Positions 1 to 7,841 of a stretch of 15,107 bases of DNA are shown piece after piece. A program made the position numbers and the translations under genes. The stretch is taken from positions 1-15,107 of the forward strand of contig JAFLJX010000245.1 in NCBI GenBank assembly GCA_022712785.1. The letters are read 5' to 3'. The DNA comes from Mycoplasmatota bacterium (GTDB lineage: Bacteria; Bacillota_I; Bacilli_A; Izemoplasmatales; Izemoplasmataceae). Each line of letters begins with the position of its first letter. The stretch's first letter is position 1. Below the pieces are notes generated by a model. The model saw only the letters and a list, made by a program, of their open reading frames with translations, was not told the DNA's origin and searched no databases.

Positions 1-502
1 CATCTATGAATGCTTGTTCATAAGCTGCTTGACTAGTAAGACCGTCTGGATCTACTCCAGCTGCGTCAAGAAGATCTGCATTATATGCCATTCCCCAACC
101 TTCAACTGCTACAGGGAAACCATAAACTTTACCGTCAACAACAAATTCTAAATCTGTGTTAGTAGTCCAGTCTTCTCCAGTTACTTCTAATATATGATCT
201 TTATAAAGATCATATCCACCCATACCTTCAATTACGAAGATGTCAGGTTGTTCATCTGCTTGAAACTCTGCTAAGATTTGAGTACCATAGGCACATGTAT
301 CTCCACCACAAGTTTTGATTGTAACTTCGACATCATTCGCTAATCCCCAAGCGTCTGCATAATCTCTTAAAACTGAGTCAATTTCAACTTTGTTTTGAAA
401 GATTACTAATGTTTTTTCCTCTGCTACAGGATCATCATCCTTACATGCACTAAAAGTAAATACAAGTGCAACTGCTACAACTGCTAATAATAATTTTTTC
501 AA
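1..502 (-). CDS. ABC sugar-binding lipoprotein, N-terminal 167 residues (cut by left window edge)
   Basis: This is the extracellular, lipid-anchored solute-binding protein that should capture the sugar for the two permeases upstream. I read the reverse strand directly: it opens with TTG at 502-500, and AGGAGG lies 8 nt upstream. There is no nearby in-frame ATG, so TTG is the best start. Residues 1-19 form a lipoprotein signal peptide (two Lys, then a hydrophobic stretch) with lipobox F-S-A-C, so the lipidated residue is C20. The stretch around residues 75-90 (PDIFVIEGMGGYD) and the Y-G-F-P-V-A-V-E-G motif are typical of family 1 (maltose-type) sugar-binding proteins. Cysteines at 65 and 70 could form a disulfide. 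It is the last visible gene of the operon, 61 nt behind the GH65 gene. A binding protein placed last, after its permeases, is less usual. The ligand cannot be read from this fragment. Confidence 0.9.
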   Translation of the reverse strand, partial: MKKLLLAVVAVALVFTFSACKDDDPVAEEKTLVIFQNKVEIDSVLRDYADAWGLANDVEVTIKTCGGDTCAYGTQILAEFQADEQPDIFVIEGMGGYDLYKDHILEVTGEDWTTNTDLEFVVDGKVYGFPVAVEGWGMAYNADLLDAAGVDPDGLTSQAAYEQAFID

Positions 503-526
503 TTTGAATTCCTCCTATTTTTTTTA

Positions 527-556
527 TTTTAATTTAATTTCTTTTAAAAATTAAAA
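527..556 (-). other. A/T-only inverted repeat between GH65 gene and binding-protein gene
   Basis: Nine-base arms, ttttaattt at 527-535 and aaattaaaa at 548-556, are separated by 12 nt in the 61-nt gap before the binding-protein gene. There is no U-run after it in the minus-strand RNA, so it is not a classical terminator. It might be an mRNA-processing or stability element separating the highly expressed binding protein from the enzymes. In sequence this AT-rich, chance pairing is quite possible. Confidence 0.25.
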
Positions 557-563
557 TTGAAAA

Positions 564-2795
564 CTATTGTTGTAAATTTATTTTGTAATTACCATCAATT
601 AAAACATTTCTTTTATTAATCATAATTAATACTTCTTTAGTTGATTCTATTTCTAAAGATGTACCAACCTTAAATTTAATTTCACTACCTCTATAAATAA
701 TACTTATTTCATAACCTTTTATCTCTTTAGTCACTATAGGATTTATACTTAAATAATTTTTATGTATTCTAAGACCTAAAACTCCATAAACAATTCCTAA
801 ATATGACCCACCTAAGTTTGCGACATGAAGACCGTGTTGAGTGTTCTTATGGATATTAAGTAAATCTGTTTCTAAGACTTCTTTAAAATATTTACAACCA
901 AACTCTAGACTACCAAGTCTAAATGCAGCGATACTGTAAATACACTTTGATAAGCTTGAATCATGTGTCGTAATTGGCTCATAATAATTAAATGAATCTT
1001 TATATATACTTTCATCTTCAAAATCTAGTAATACCATTGACAGCAATGTATCTGCTTGTTTTAGTACTTGATGTTTATACAGATACAATGGATGGTAATT
1101 TAGTAACAAGGGAAACTTCTCTACTGGAATACTTTTTAGATCTAGTTTCTTCTTTTCTAGGAATGAAGAATCTTGTGCATATATATTTAATTCTTTGTTA
1201 AATGGTAAATTTATCTTGTTTGATACGTCTAGTAGTTTTTCAATTTCTTCAGGTGTCACTTCTATTTTTTCATTTACTTTATCTAAATTATTTTTATACT
1301 CATTGTAAAAATCATAGGTATTTTTAAAATGATATTTAAGCATTTGGTTTGTATAATAATTGTCATCAACCACAGTTGTATATTCGTCAGGTCCAGTTAC
1401 ACCGTTTAGGTGATATACACCATTTTTATAATCTAAAGCCTCAATTAAAAATCTTGCTGTTTCTAACAACATTTCAAATCCATAATCAATCATAAATTCT
1501 AAATCATTTGTTGTTTCGTAATATTTAATTATTGCATATGATACATCACTATTTATATGGAACTGTGCACTTCCTGCTGGATAATACGGGGATGTTTCAT
1601 CACCATTTATTGTTCTCCAAGGGATTTTTGCTCCTTTTGAATAACCAAGATTCAACGCTTCATTTCTTGCATTATCTAAAGTATTGTACCTATACATTAA
1701 TAAATTTTTTGCTTTTACTGGATTTGTTAATGCGAAAAATGGTACTAAGTATATCTCTGTATCCCAAAAATAATGTCCTTCATATCCTTCTCCACTTAAT
1801 CCTTTTGCGGCTATGTTATGTAAACTAGATTCACCACCACTACTGTTTATTTGATATAAATTGTAGTTAAGAATTGACTCTATGAATTCATCACTTTCTA
1901 CTTTGATATATGCTATATTCCAAAAATCAATGAAATATGATTTTTGAAAATCCAATAAATCATTAAATGTTAATTTGCTTACTTCTTCGTTGACTTTATC
2001 ATTTTTAGAAATATAATTTTTATCATACATGGAAGATGTATGAATAATATATTTATCAATATTTATAGAATTACCTTCTTTGATATCAAATACTTTTTTA
2101 CCAACAATCTTATTGTTATAACCTTCATATTCAAGTGTTTCACTATGATAAATACTTGAAGTCATTAGGAGATTACTATTTACCGTTCTAGAGTTAATTC
2201 TAGACTTTTTAGTTAATACTTCAGTAATTTCTAAATGCCTAGTATCTCTATTATATATTCTAGGATCTAATCCTTTAGATTCTTTTTTTATGGATTCTTG
2301 AAGATATGATTTTACTAAAACTTCTCCATCATAATTAACTGACTCAAAACTCATCTCAATTGCGATTAATTCTTTATATTTAGAACTTACTATTTTTCTC
2401 TCTTTAATAATAAATTCGTAATTATCAACCGTTTTATAATGTATGCGTCTTATAGTCATGCCTAAGCTTAAATCATATTCTCTTTTTAATGATAATACTT
2501 CACAACTACTAATGTTTATTGCATTGTTGTTTACTATGAATTCCATAAGCTGTCCATCAATTAAATTAACAAACTTTTGTCCTCTTTGAGGGAAACCAGT
2601 AAAGTTTTCTTCATAGAAATAATCATAATAATCATAAAACCCGTTTAAGTAAGTTTGGTTATATTCAAAGTCTGTTCCATACCCTTCAGTAAATGTTCCT
2701 CTTATACCAAGGTATCCGTTAGCAACACTGAATATTGTTTCATCAACTAGTAATTCTGCTTTTTTGGTTCTATTATCTCTAATCAGTTTTTTCAT
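564..2795 (-). CDS. Glycoside hydrolase family 65 disaccharide phosphorylase (trehalose/kojibiose-like rather than maltose type)
   Basis: Cytoplasmic inverting phosphorylase that splits an alpha-glucosyl disaccharide with phosphate to beta-glucose 1-phosphate plus the second sugar. The 743 residues match the usual GH65 phosphorylase length (about 750-780). Visible signatures: N-terminal beta-sandwich domain with ANGYLGIRGT (25-34); catalytic-barrel motif GEGYEGHYFWDTE (335-347); general acid E471 in GPDEY (468-472); KHQVLKQAD, which lines the active site; and a THDSSLS phosphate-site motif near residue 610. The substrate loop reads INGDETSPYYPAGSAQFH (396-413). From memory this resembles trehalose- and kojibiose-type enzymes and lacks the maltose-phosphorylase version (GEECHNEW). 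The exact substrate is open, including nigerose, glucosyl-glycerol or a glucosyl-fructose. The start ATG has AAAGGA 5 nt upstream and overlaps the end of pgmB by 17 nt, so the two are probably translationally coupled. Family call firm, substrate uncertain. Confidence 0.95.
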   Translation of the reverse strand: MKKLIRDNRTKKAELLVDETIFSVANGYLGIRGTFTEGYGTDFEYNQTYLNGFYDYYDYFYEENFTGFPQRGQKFVNLIDGQLMEFIVNNNAINISSCEVLSLKREYDLSLGMTIRRIHYKTVDNYEFIIKERKIVSSKYKELIAIEMSFESVNYDGEVLVKSYLQESIKKESKGLDPRIYNRDTRHLEITEVLTKKSRINSRTVNSNLLMTSSIYHSETLEYEGYNNKIVGKKVFDIKEGNSINIDKYIIHTSSMYDKNYISKNDKVNEEVSKLTFNDLLDFQKSYFIDFWNIAYIKVESDEFIESILNYNLYQINSSGGESSLHNIAAKGLSGEGYEGHYFWDTEIYLVPFFALTNPVKAKNLLMYRYNTLDNARNEALNLGYSKGAKIPWRTINGDETSPYYPAGSAQFHINSDVSYAIIKYYETTNDLEFMIDYGFEMLLETARFLIEALDYKNGVYHLNGVTGPDEYTTVVDDNYYTNQMLKYHFKNTYDFYNEYKNNLDKVNEKIEVTPEEIEKLLDVSNKINLPFNKELNIYAQDSSFLEKKKLDLKSIPVEKFPLLLNYHPLYLYKHQVLKQADTLLSMVLLDFEDESIYKDSFNYYEPITTHDSSLSKCIYSIAAFRLGSLEFGCKYFKEVLETDLLNIHKNTQHGLHVANLGGSYLGIVYGVLGLRIHKNYLSINPIVTKEIKGYEISIIYRGSEIKFKVGTSLEIESTKEVLIMINKRNVLIDGNYKINLQQ

Positions 2796-3450
2796 ATTTA
2801 TCCTTTATTAACGTTTCTAAGAAACTAAATTTAATACTTTCAATACTATCGTAAATAAAATCTGCTTCTGTTAATACATCTTTTTTACCAATGCCAATAG
2901 CTATCATATGAGCGCTTTTTATCGCTTTTACACCTGATATTGCATCTTCAATTCCAATACATTCACCAGGGTTAAGTAGGAAGTGATTCATCGCTGTTAA
3001 AAATATATCTGGATCAGGTTTACTGTTTAACAGTCCAGGGTCTACTACAAAGTCAAAATAATCAACTATCCCCAAACTCTTTAGTAATGCCGGTCCATTT
3101 TTAGATGCACTTCCAAGTGCTATTAATATGTTTTTACTTTTAAGAAACTGAAACATTTCTTTAACTCCACTAAATAAATTAGTTTCGTCAAATTTACTTA
3201 TCAATTCTTTATACTTTTCATTTTTAATGTAGGCTAATCCTTCTTTTTGTGAATCACTAATTTTTATATTATATGCGTCTAAAATTTTATTCAATGAATC
3301 CATTCTAGATACTCCTTTTGTGAATTCTTCAACATAATCTTCTACATCAATATTAAACCTATCTTTTATTACTTCTTTCCAGGCTGTAAAGTGCTCATTA
3401 CTTGTAGATGCCAATACCCCATCAAGGTCAAATATAAATAACTTAATCAT
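2779..3450 (-). CDS. pgmB: Beta-phosphoglucomutase (HAD superfamily)
   Basis: Converts beta-glucose 1-phosphate, the GH65 product, to glucose 6-phosphate for glycolysis in the cytoplasm. The 223 residues match the Lactococcus enzyme length (about 221). Landmarks by that enzyme's numbering: nucleophile D8 and acid/base D10 in FDLDGV, H20, cap residue R49 in GVSR, S114-A-S-K117-N118 in GSASKNGP, K144 in NSKPDPDIF, and Mg2+ ligands E168/D169 in GIEDA. The G-V-S-R-x-D-S-L cap motif separates beta-PGM from generic HAD phosphatases. One oddity is that the usual Asp at position 15 is Ser (A14-S15-T16). The gene starts 2 nt after the MalG-type permease stop and runs 17 nt into the GH65 gene, the classic phosphorylase-mutase pairing. 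Confidence 0.95.
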   Translation of the reverse strand: MIKLFIFDLDGVLASTSNEHFTAWKEVIKDRFNIDVEDYVEEFTKGVSRMDSLNKILDAYNIKISDSQKEGLAYIKNEKYKELISKFDETNLFSGVKEMFQFLKSKNILIALGSASKNGPALLKSLGIVDYFDFVVDPGLLNSKPDPDIFLTAMNHFLLNPGECIGIEDAISGVKAIKSAHMIAIGIGKKDVLTEADFIYDSIESIKFSFLETLIKDKYEKTD

Positions 3451-3452
3451 AT

Positions 3453-4310
3453 TTATTTAATCGCTCCTGAAGTCATACCTTTAATAATATGTTTTTGAGC
3501 AAATAAGAATAGGATTACCACAGGTGCTGCTGCCATTAATACAGACGTTAGGATTAAAGACCATTCTTTTTCATAATTACCAGCTAAAAATGCAACTGAT
3601 AATGGTAACGTTTGAATATCTCCACCAGTTCCAAGTACTAATAGTGGTAATAAATAATCATTCCAAATCCACATTCCGTTTAATACTAATAAAGTAACGA
3701 ATATTGGTTTTAGAATTGGTAATATTATTTTAAAGAATACTTGAGGTTTTGAACAACCGTCAATTATCGCAGCTTCTTCAATGTCCATTGGAATTGATTT
3801 AATAAAACCATGAAACAAGAAGACACTTAGTGGTGCTCCAAATCCAATGTATGCGAGAATTATACCGTGATATGTATCCTTAAATGGTATTCCTGTTATA
3901 TCTTTAAGTGTTTTCATTAATCTAACAAGAGGTAACATAACAACTTGGAAAGGTAAAACCATTCCACTTAGGAATATCATAAAGATAACAAATGAATAAG
4001 TCTTTTTTGTTCTAACTAGAACCCACGCAGCCATCGCACTAAATACTCCTATAGCGATAAGACTAATAGTTGTGATAATAATTGAGTTAAGGAAAGAACT
4101 TAAATAATTAATATTATCTCTTCCAAAGACTTCAGCAATATTTAAGAATAATTGTAGTGGCTTATCAGGCAAAGATAACGGAAAATCTTTAACTTCAACG
4201 GCATTTTTACTTGCGTTTATCAGAACTACAAAGAATGGAGTTGCAAATAATAGTAATAATGCTGCTCCTAGAACTTCAAGGATTATAAGTTTAAAGTTTC
4301 TAGTTTTCAT
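3453..4310 (-). CDS. ABC sugar permease, MalG type
   Basis: Inner subunit of a CUT1-family (carbohydrate uptake) ABC importer in the cytoplasmic membrane. The 285 residues are the usual MalG-type length. A first membrane segment spans about 12-31, followed by five more hydrophobic stretches. The cytoplasmic EAA loop that docks the ATPase is EEAAIIDGCSKPQVFFKIIL around 178-197, with the conserved Gly at 185. Its ATG shares one base with the stop of the preceding permease (TAATG), and AGGTGGAG lies just upstream inside that gene. No ATPase gene is visible; a shared MsmX/UgpC-like ATPase encoded elsewhere is the known solution for such systems. Confidence 0.94.
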   Translation of the reverse strand: MKTRNFKLIILEVLGAALLLLFATPFFVVLINASKNAVEVKDFPLSLPDKPLQLFLNIAEVFGRDNINYLSSFLNSIIITTISLIAIGVFSAMAAWVLVRTKKTYSFVIFMIFLSGMVLPFQVVMLPLVRLMKTLKDITGIPFKDTYHGIILAYIGFGAPLSVFLFHGFIKSIPMDIEEAAIIDGCSKPQVFFKIILPILKPIFVTLLVLNGMWIWNDYLLPLLVLGTGGDIQTLPLSVAFLAGNYEKEWSLILTSVLMAAAPVVILFLFAQKHIIKGMTSGAIK

Positions 4311-5407
4311 TATAACTCCACCTCTCTTTTCTTATTATAATAAACTTGAATTAAGGCTATAGCTAACAAGATTATAAAAAATAGTATAGCTTTCGCTTGT
4401 CCAATTCCCAAACTATTATATGTAAAGGCTTCATCATAAATATTAATTGAAATCAAATCGAGTGATTTTACAACTGCAAAGGACCTATTATAAATACTTC
4501 CTATTACCTCTGGCAGTAGTGTAGCCGGACCTCCTTGAGTTAAACTAACTACAGTATCAAACTGTTTAAATGCAGTAACTAAAGTTAAGAACATTGCTAC
4601 AGTAAATGCTTGAGCTACAAGAGGCATAGTGATGTTTTTCAATCTTTGCCATGCATTCGCTCCGTCAATTTGACTTGCTTCAATTAAATCTTGAGGTATG
4701 TTTTGAATAGCTGCAATATAGATCATCATGATATACCCTGCATACTGCCAAGTTACAACAACTAGTAATGCTATAAATGCAGATTGTCCATCTATTAATA
4801 AACTAGGTGCGAACATTCCACCAAAACTAAACAAAACTTTATCAAATATAAATTTCCAAATATAACCTAAAACTAATCCACCTATTAAGTTAGGCATAAA
4901 GAAACCAGCCCTATAGAAATTTTTACCTTTTAAATTCTGTGTAACAAGACTTGCTAAACTAAATGCTACAACATTTATTAAAATAATATTAAATATTGCA
5001 TAAATAGCTGTTCTATAAAATGAATATCCAAATTTATAATCTTTAAAAATTGAAATGTAATTATCGAATCTTACAAATTTTTCACTACCAGTATTTAAAC
5101 CAGTCCAGTCTGTAAGTGAAAAATAGAATCCTTGAAGAAATGGTAATGCAACGAAAAGTAAAAATGCTCCAAATGATGGGAATAGGAAATAAACAAATAC
5201 CCTATTATTTTGTGCTGAATAAGATTCTCCAAGCCATTTATCATGGATGAATCTACCAACTGGAGTTCTTTCTTTGTTTTTGTCAAAAACCAATATATCT
5301 TTTTTAATAATCTTTTCAAATATTCTTATAATTAAAATAAATGGTAAGATTAATATAATAATAAAAGATATTAGGAAGTACAATAGCTTATTACCAAAAT
5401 TCCTCAT
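4310..5407 (-). CDS. ABC sugar permease, MalF type, with N-terminal extension
   Basis: Partner subunit of the CUT1 importer. The EAA loop EASQIDGANAWQRLKNITMP (243-262) and the LTQGGPA motif (289-295) identify it. At 365 residues it is about 70 longer than a typical MalF-type permease of roughly 290-300. The extra part is N-terminal: a hydrophobic helix (about 8-28), then a basic linker (about 31-68), before the canonical first membrane segment at about 70-92. The segment between LTQGGPA and the last helix (about 296-334) also looks about 20 residues longer than usual. The start has AGAGGTG just upstream and lies 12 nt after the glycosyltransferase stop. The extension could be a lineage trait of the transporter or a contact for a partner; I cannot tell which. 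Confidence 0.93.
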   Translation of the reverse strand: MRNFGNKLLYFLISFIIILILPFILIIRIFEKIIKKDILVFDKNKERTPVGRFIHDKWLGESYSAQNNRVFVYFLFPSFGAFLLFVALPFLQGFYFSLTDWTGLNTGSEKFVRFDNYISIFKDYKFGYSFYRTAIYAIFNIILINVVAFSLASLVTQNLKGKNFYRAGFFMPNLIGGLVLGYIWKFIFDKVLFSFGGMFAPSLLIDGQSAFIALLVVVTWQYAGYIMMIYIAAIQNIPQDLIEASQIDGANAWQRLKNITMPLVAQAFTVAMFLTLVTAFKQFDTVVSLTQGGPATLLPEVIGSIYNRSFAVVKSLDLISINIYDEAFTYNSLGIGQAKAILFFIILLAIALIQVYYNKKREVEL

Positions 5408-5419
5408 GTAGCACCTCTT

Positions 5420-6892
5420 CTATTTATTTTTTGTTATATAGTTTCTTAAAAATGTTTTATCTAAATGCTTTTGTGTAGGTTCAATAAAATATTTATTAAT
5501 TGATACATCGTTACTATTTTCTTCTACACTTTCAATTGCTTCTAAATATTTTTTAGCTGTTGCTTCCCATGTATACTTCTCTTTTACTCTTTTCATTCCT
5601 TGAGATTTATAAAACTCATAATTGTTTAATGCTTTTAAAAGTCCCTTTGAAATATTTACTGCATCAAATGCATCAACTAATACTCCAAATTCAACTCCAT
5701 CTTCATATAATACTTCACTTGGTCCACCATATTTAGTAACAACTGCAGGCAAGCCTGTACTCATTGCTTCTATTGGAGCAAGACCAAAAGGCTCATAAAG
5801 TGCAGTTAATGCAAATACACTTTTTCTTTTTGTCATGTATCTATAAGTGTCAGCTAATTCTGTTTGACTATTGATACTCATAAATGATACTTTTCCCTTT
5901 AAATCAAATTTATTAATTACTTCGAATATTTTATCTAGTATTTCTAACTCATCAGGTGCAGCATTTTGATAAGTTTTAAATGCATCTTTTATTCCTCTAA
6001 CTGAAATAAGTAAATTAGCTTTATCATTTAGTTCTCTATTAATCGCAAAAGCTTTAATTAATCCTAAATGATTCTTTTTAGGATCAAGTCTACTAGCAGA
6101 TATTATAAATGGCAAATGTCTTCTATCACTATTTATATCTCTAGTAATTATATCTTCAATAACTTTATCAAAACCTATCGATATGTTGTTCTCCACCAGC
6201 GGTGCAAATACCATAGTATTAGCTCCAGGTGGAGTTACAACAAATCTAAGAGGGTTATTAAAATTATTAGTAATATCTTTATAAAGTGGATGTTTATATT
6301 GTTCATCTCTTTCTTGATTCGTTGAAACGAATATTAAATTACTATTATAAATTGCTGTTCTTTCAGCTAAAATTCTTTCTGTGAAATGATATTTTTTATC
6401 AAGTTGTTCAACGTTTGTTGTGTTCATCCCTAGTTTTTCTAATTTTTGTGCTCCTAAACTGTGTCCTGTGAACGAATAAGGAATTGTTGTTTTATGCTTT
6501 AACATAGCACAAGCGAGTCCACCATCACCATAATGCCCGGTCATGAAATCAAAGAATGATCCATCTTTTTCATAAAAATCAATTATGTTGTTAGTCCAGT
6601 CATCTAAATATGGCCATAAATCTTCTTTGTTTAGAAACTTACTAGGTCCAGTTTTAATTCTTATAATTCTTAGGTCATCTACGTTGTCATAAAATTCAAT
6701 TTCTTCTTTAAACTCTGGGAAATGAGGATCATCAATATATCTAGTAACGATATCTATCTTGTGTCCTAGTTTGGCCATTGCTGTTGCAATTTCTTTTACA
6801 TAAACTAATTGCCCACCAAAGTCAGGGTGCATTGTCCAGTAAGAATCTAGTTTATCAAAATTTCCTTGAGGGTTAACAAAAATAATATGCAT
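5420..6892 (-). CDS. Sucrose-phosphate-synthase-like glycosyltransferase (GT4), no phosphatase domain
   Basis: A retaining GT4, GT-B fold enzyme, expected to transfer glucose from UDP- or ADP-glucose to fructose 6-phosphate, giving sucrose 6-phosphate. The N-terminal VNPQGNFDKLDSYWTMHPDF block followed by GGQLVYVKE closely resembles the Halothermothrix orenii sucrose-phosphate synthase as I remember it, and the length (490) fits too. Other motifs: HYGDGG (120-125), GHSLGAQK (143-150), R268/K273 in SASRLDPKKNH, and the nucleotide-sugar E-x7-E pair E367/E375 in EPFGLAPIE. The sequence ends without a C-terminal sucrose-phosphatase domain. I place the start at ATG 6892, which follows the kinase stop by one base and has AGGTG 6 nt upstream. 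An in-frame GTG at 6901 (3 residues longer, overlapping the kinase gene) is the alternative. A mannosylfructose-phosphate synthase or a sucrose-cleaving role is possible. Confidence 0.88.
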   Translation of the reverse strand: MHIIFVNPQGNFDKLDSYWTMHPDFGGQLVYVKEIATAMAKLGHKIDIVTRYIDDPHFPEFKEEIEFYDNVDDLRIIRIKTGPSKFLNKEDLWPYLDDWTNNIIDFYEKDGSFFDFMTGHYGDGGLACAMLKHKTTIPYSFTGHSLGAQKLEKLGMNTTNVEQLDKKYHFTERILAERTAIYNSNLIFVSTNQERDEQYKHPLYKDITNNFNNPLRFVVTPPGANTMVFAPLVENNISIGFDKVIEDIITRDINSDRRHLPFIISASRLDPKKNHLGLIKAFAINRELNDKANLLISVRGIKDAFKTYQNAAPDELEILDKIFEVINKFDLKGKVSFMSINSQTELADTYRYMTKRKSVFALTALYEPFGLAPIEAMSTGLPAVVTKYGGPSEVLYEDGVEFGVLVDAFDAVNISKGLLKALNNYEFYKSQGMKRVKEKYTWEATAKKYLEAIESVEENSNDVSINKYFIEPTQKHLDKTFLRNYITKNK

Positions 6893-6893
6893 C

Positions 6894-7841
6894 TTATTCA
6901 CCTATTCCTAATTCCTTCTTCATTTCTTTTAAACTTGGAAAATCGTTAAATGCTCCGATTTCTGTCAGGTTATAAGCACTACATAATAAACCCAATTTTA
7001 ATGAATCATTGATTGATTCATTAGTAATAATTCCTGCGTAGAATCCACCCCAGAATGCATCACCTGCACCAGTGGTATCTACAACAGTTTTAGCTAAAGA
7101 TTCCATTTCAATTACTTCACCTTTATAGCTAGCAATCAGACCTTTTTCCCCAAGGGTCATAATTACTAATGAACACCCTAAATCTACATACTTCTGAATA
7201 TACTCCTTAGGACTAAGTCCTTTCCCAAATATTCTGATAGAGTCATCTAAACTAGGTTTAACAATATCTACTTTCCCAATTATTTTTAGTATTTCCCCAA
7301 TACTTAATCCGTTTAATGGATCCAAATCAATGTGATAGTTTGGATCAAATCCGATAATAACATTGTTCTTCTTAGCTATCTCAATTGATTTCAATATTGT
7401 TGATTTTGAAGGTTCAATTGATAAAGGCCAATAAGAGAAATGAAATATCTTTGAATTCCTAATAATTGTTTCTAATTCTTTTGTGAAATATATTTGATTA
7501 TCTGAGGACCTATAAAACTTCGGTATAGGACTTCCTTTACTTTTATCAATTTCTACTACAGATGTTAGATTATCACTAACACTAACATAACTAGTATCCA
7601 TACCATTTTCCTTTAATTTTTCTAGTATACCTTTCCCGTAGCTATCATTTCCAACAGTTCCGATAAATGTTGACTTTTGTCCTAAACATTTCAGATTTAC
7701 TGAAATGTTTGAAGTGCTACCACCCATTATTGATTTGAAAGTTTTACTCTTTTTATCATAAATTTTATCAATCAAAATTTCCCCTATAAGAACAACATCA
7801 TGTGGCTTATCCATTAAATTAAATATTTCTCGAATTGACAT
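6894..7841 (-). CDS. PfkB-family sugar kinase, probable fructokinase
   Basis: Ribokinase-fold cytoplasmic kinase that phosphorylates a sugar with ATP. The 315 residues fit the family. It has the N-terminal glycine signature GGSTSNISVNLKCLG (40-54), the IGTVGNDSYG stretch (60-69), DPNYH (166-170) and the C-terminal signature DTTGAGDAFWGGFYAG (255-270) with catalytic D261. Fructose is the likeliest substrate because the next gene encodes an enzyme that uses fructose 6-phosphate, but PfkB specificity is hard to read from sequence. I start at ATG 7841, which has AAAAGGAG 7 nt upstream. An in-frame ATG at 7880 would add 13 residues but has only a weak AGAG next to it, and its extra codons would cover the hairpin that carries the ribosome site. 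It is the first gene of the operon and almost touches the glycosyltransferase gene. Confidence 0.88.
   Translation of the reverse strand: MSIREIFNLMDKPHDVVLIGEILIDKIYDKKSKTFKSIMGGSTSNISVNLKCLGQKSTFIGTVGNDSYGKGILEKLKENGMDTSYVSVSDNLTSVVEIDKSKGSPIPKFYRSSDNQIYFTKELETIIRNSKIFHFSYWPLSIEPSKSTILKSIEIAKKNNVIIGFDPNYHIDLDPLNGLSIGEILKIIGKVDIVKPSLDDSIRIFGKGLSPKEYIQKYVDLGCSLVIMTLGEKGLIASYKGEVIEMESLAKTVVDTTGAGDAFWGGFYAGIITNESINDSLKLGLLCSAYNLTEIGAFNDFPSLKEMKKELGIGE

Noticed and set aside
992..1201. Plus-strand open frames inside the GH65 gene (also 1532-1828)
   Set aside because: They lie antisense to a strongly conserved enzyme gene, have low-complexity Leu/Tyr/His composition and no recognisable domain or ribosome site.
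5095..5319. Minus-strand 74-codon frame overlapping the start of the MalF-type permease
   Set aside because: It is another frame of the permease gene, which has clear family motifs, and the small frame has no independent support.
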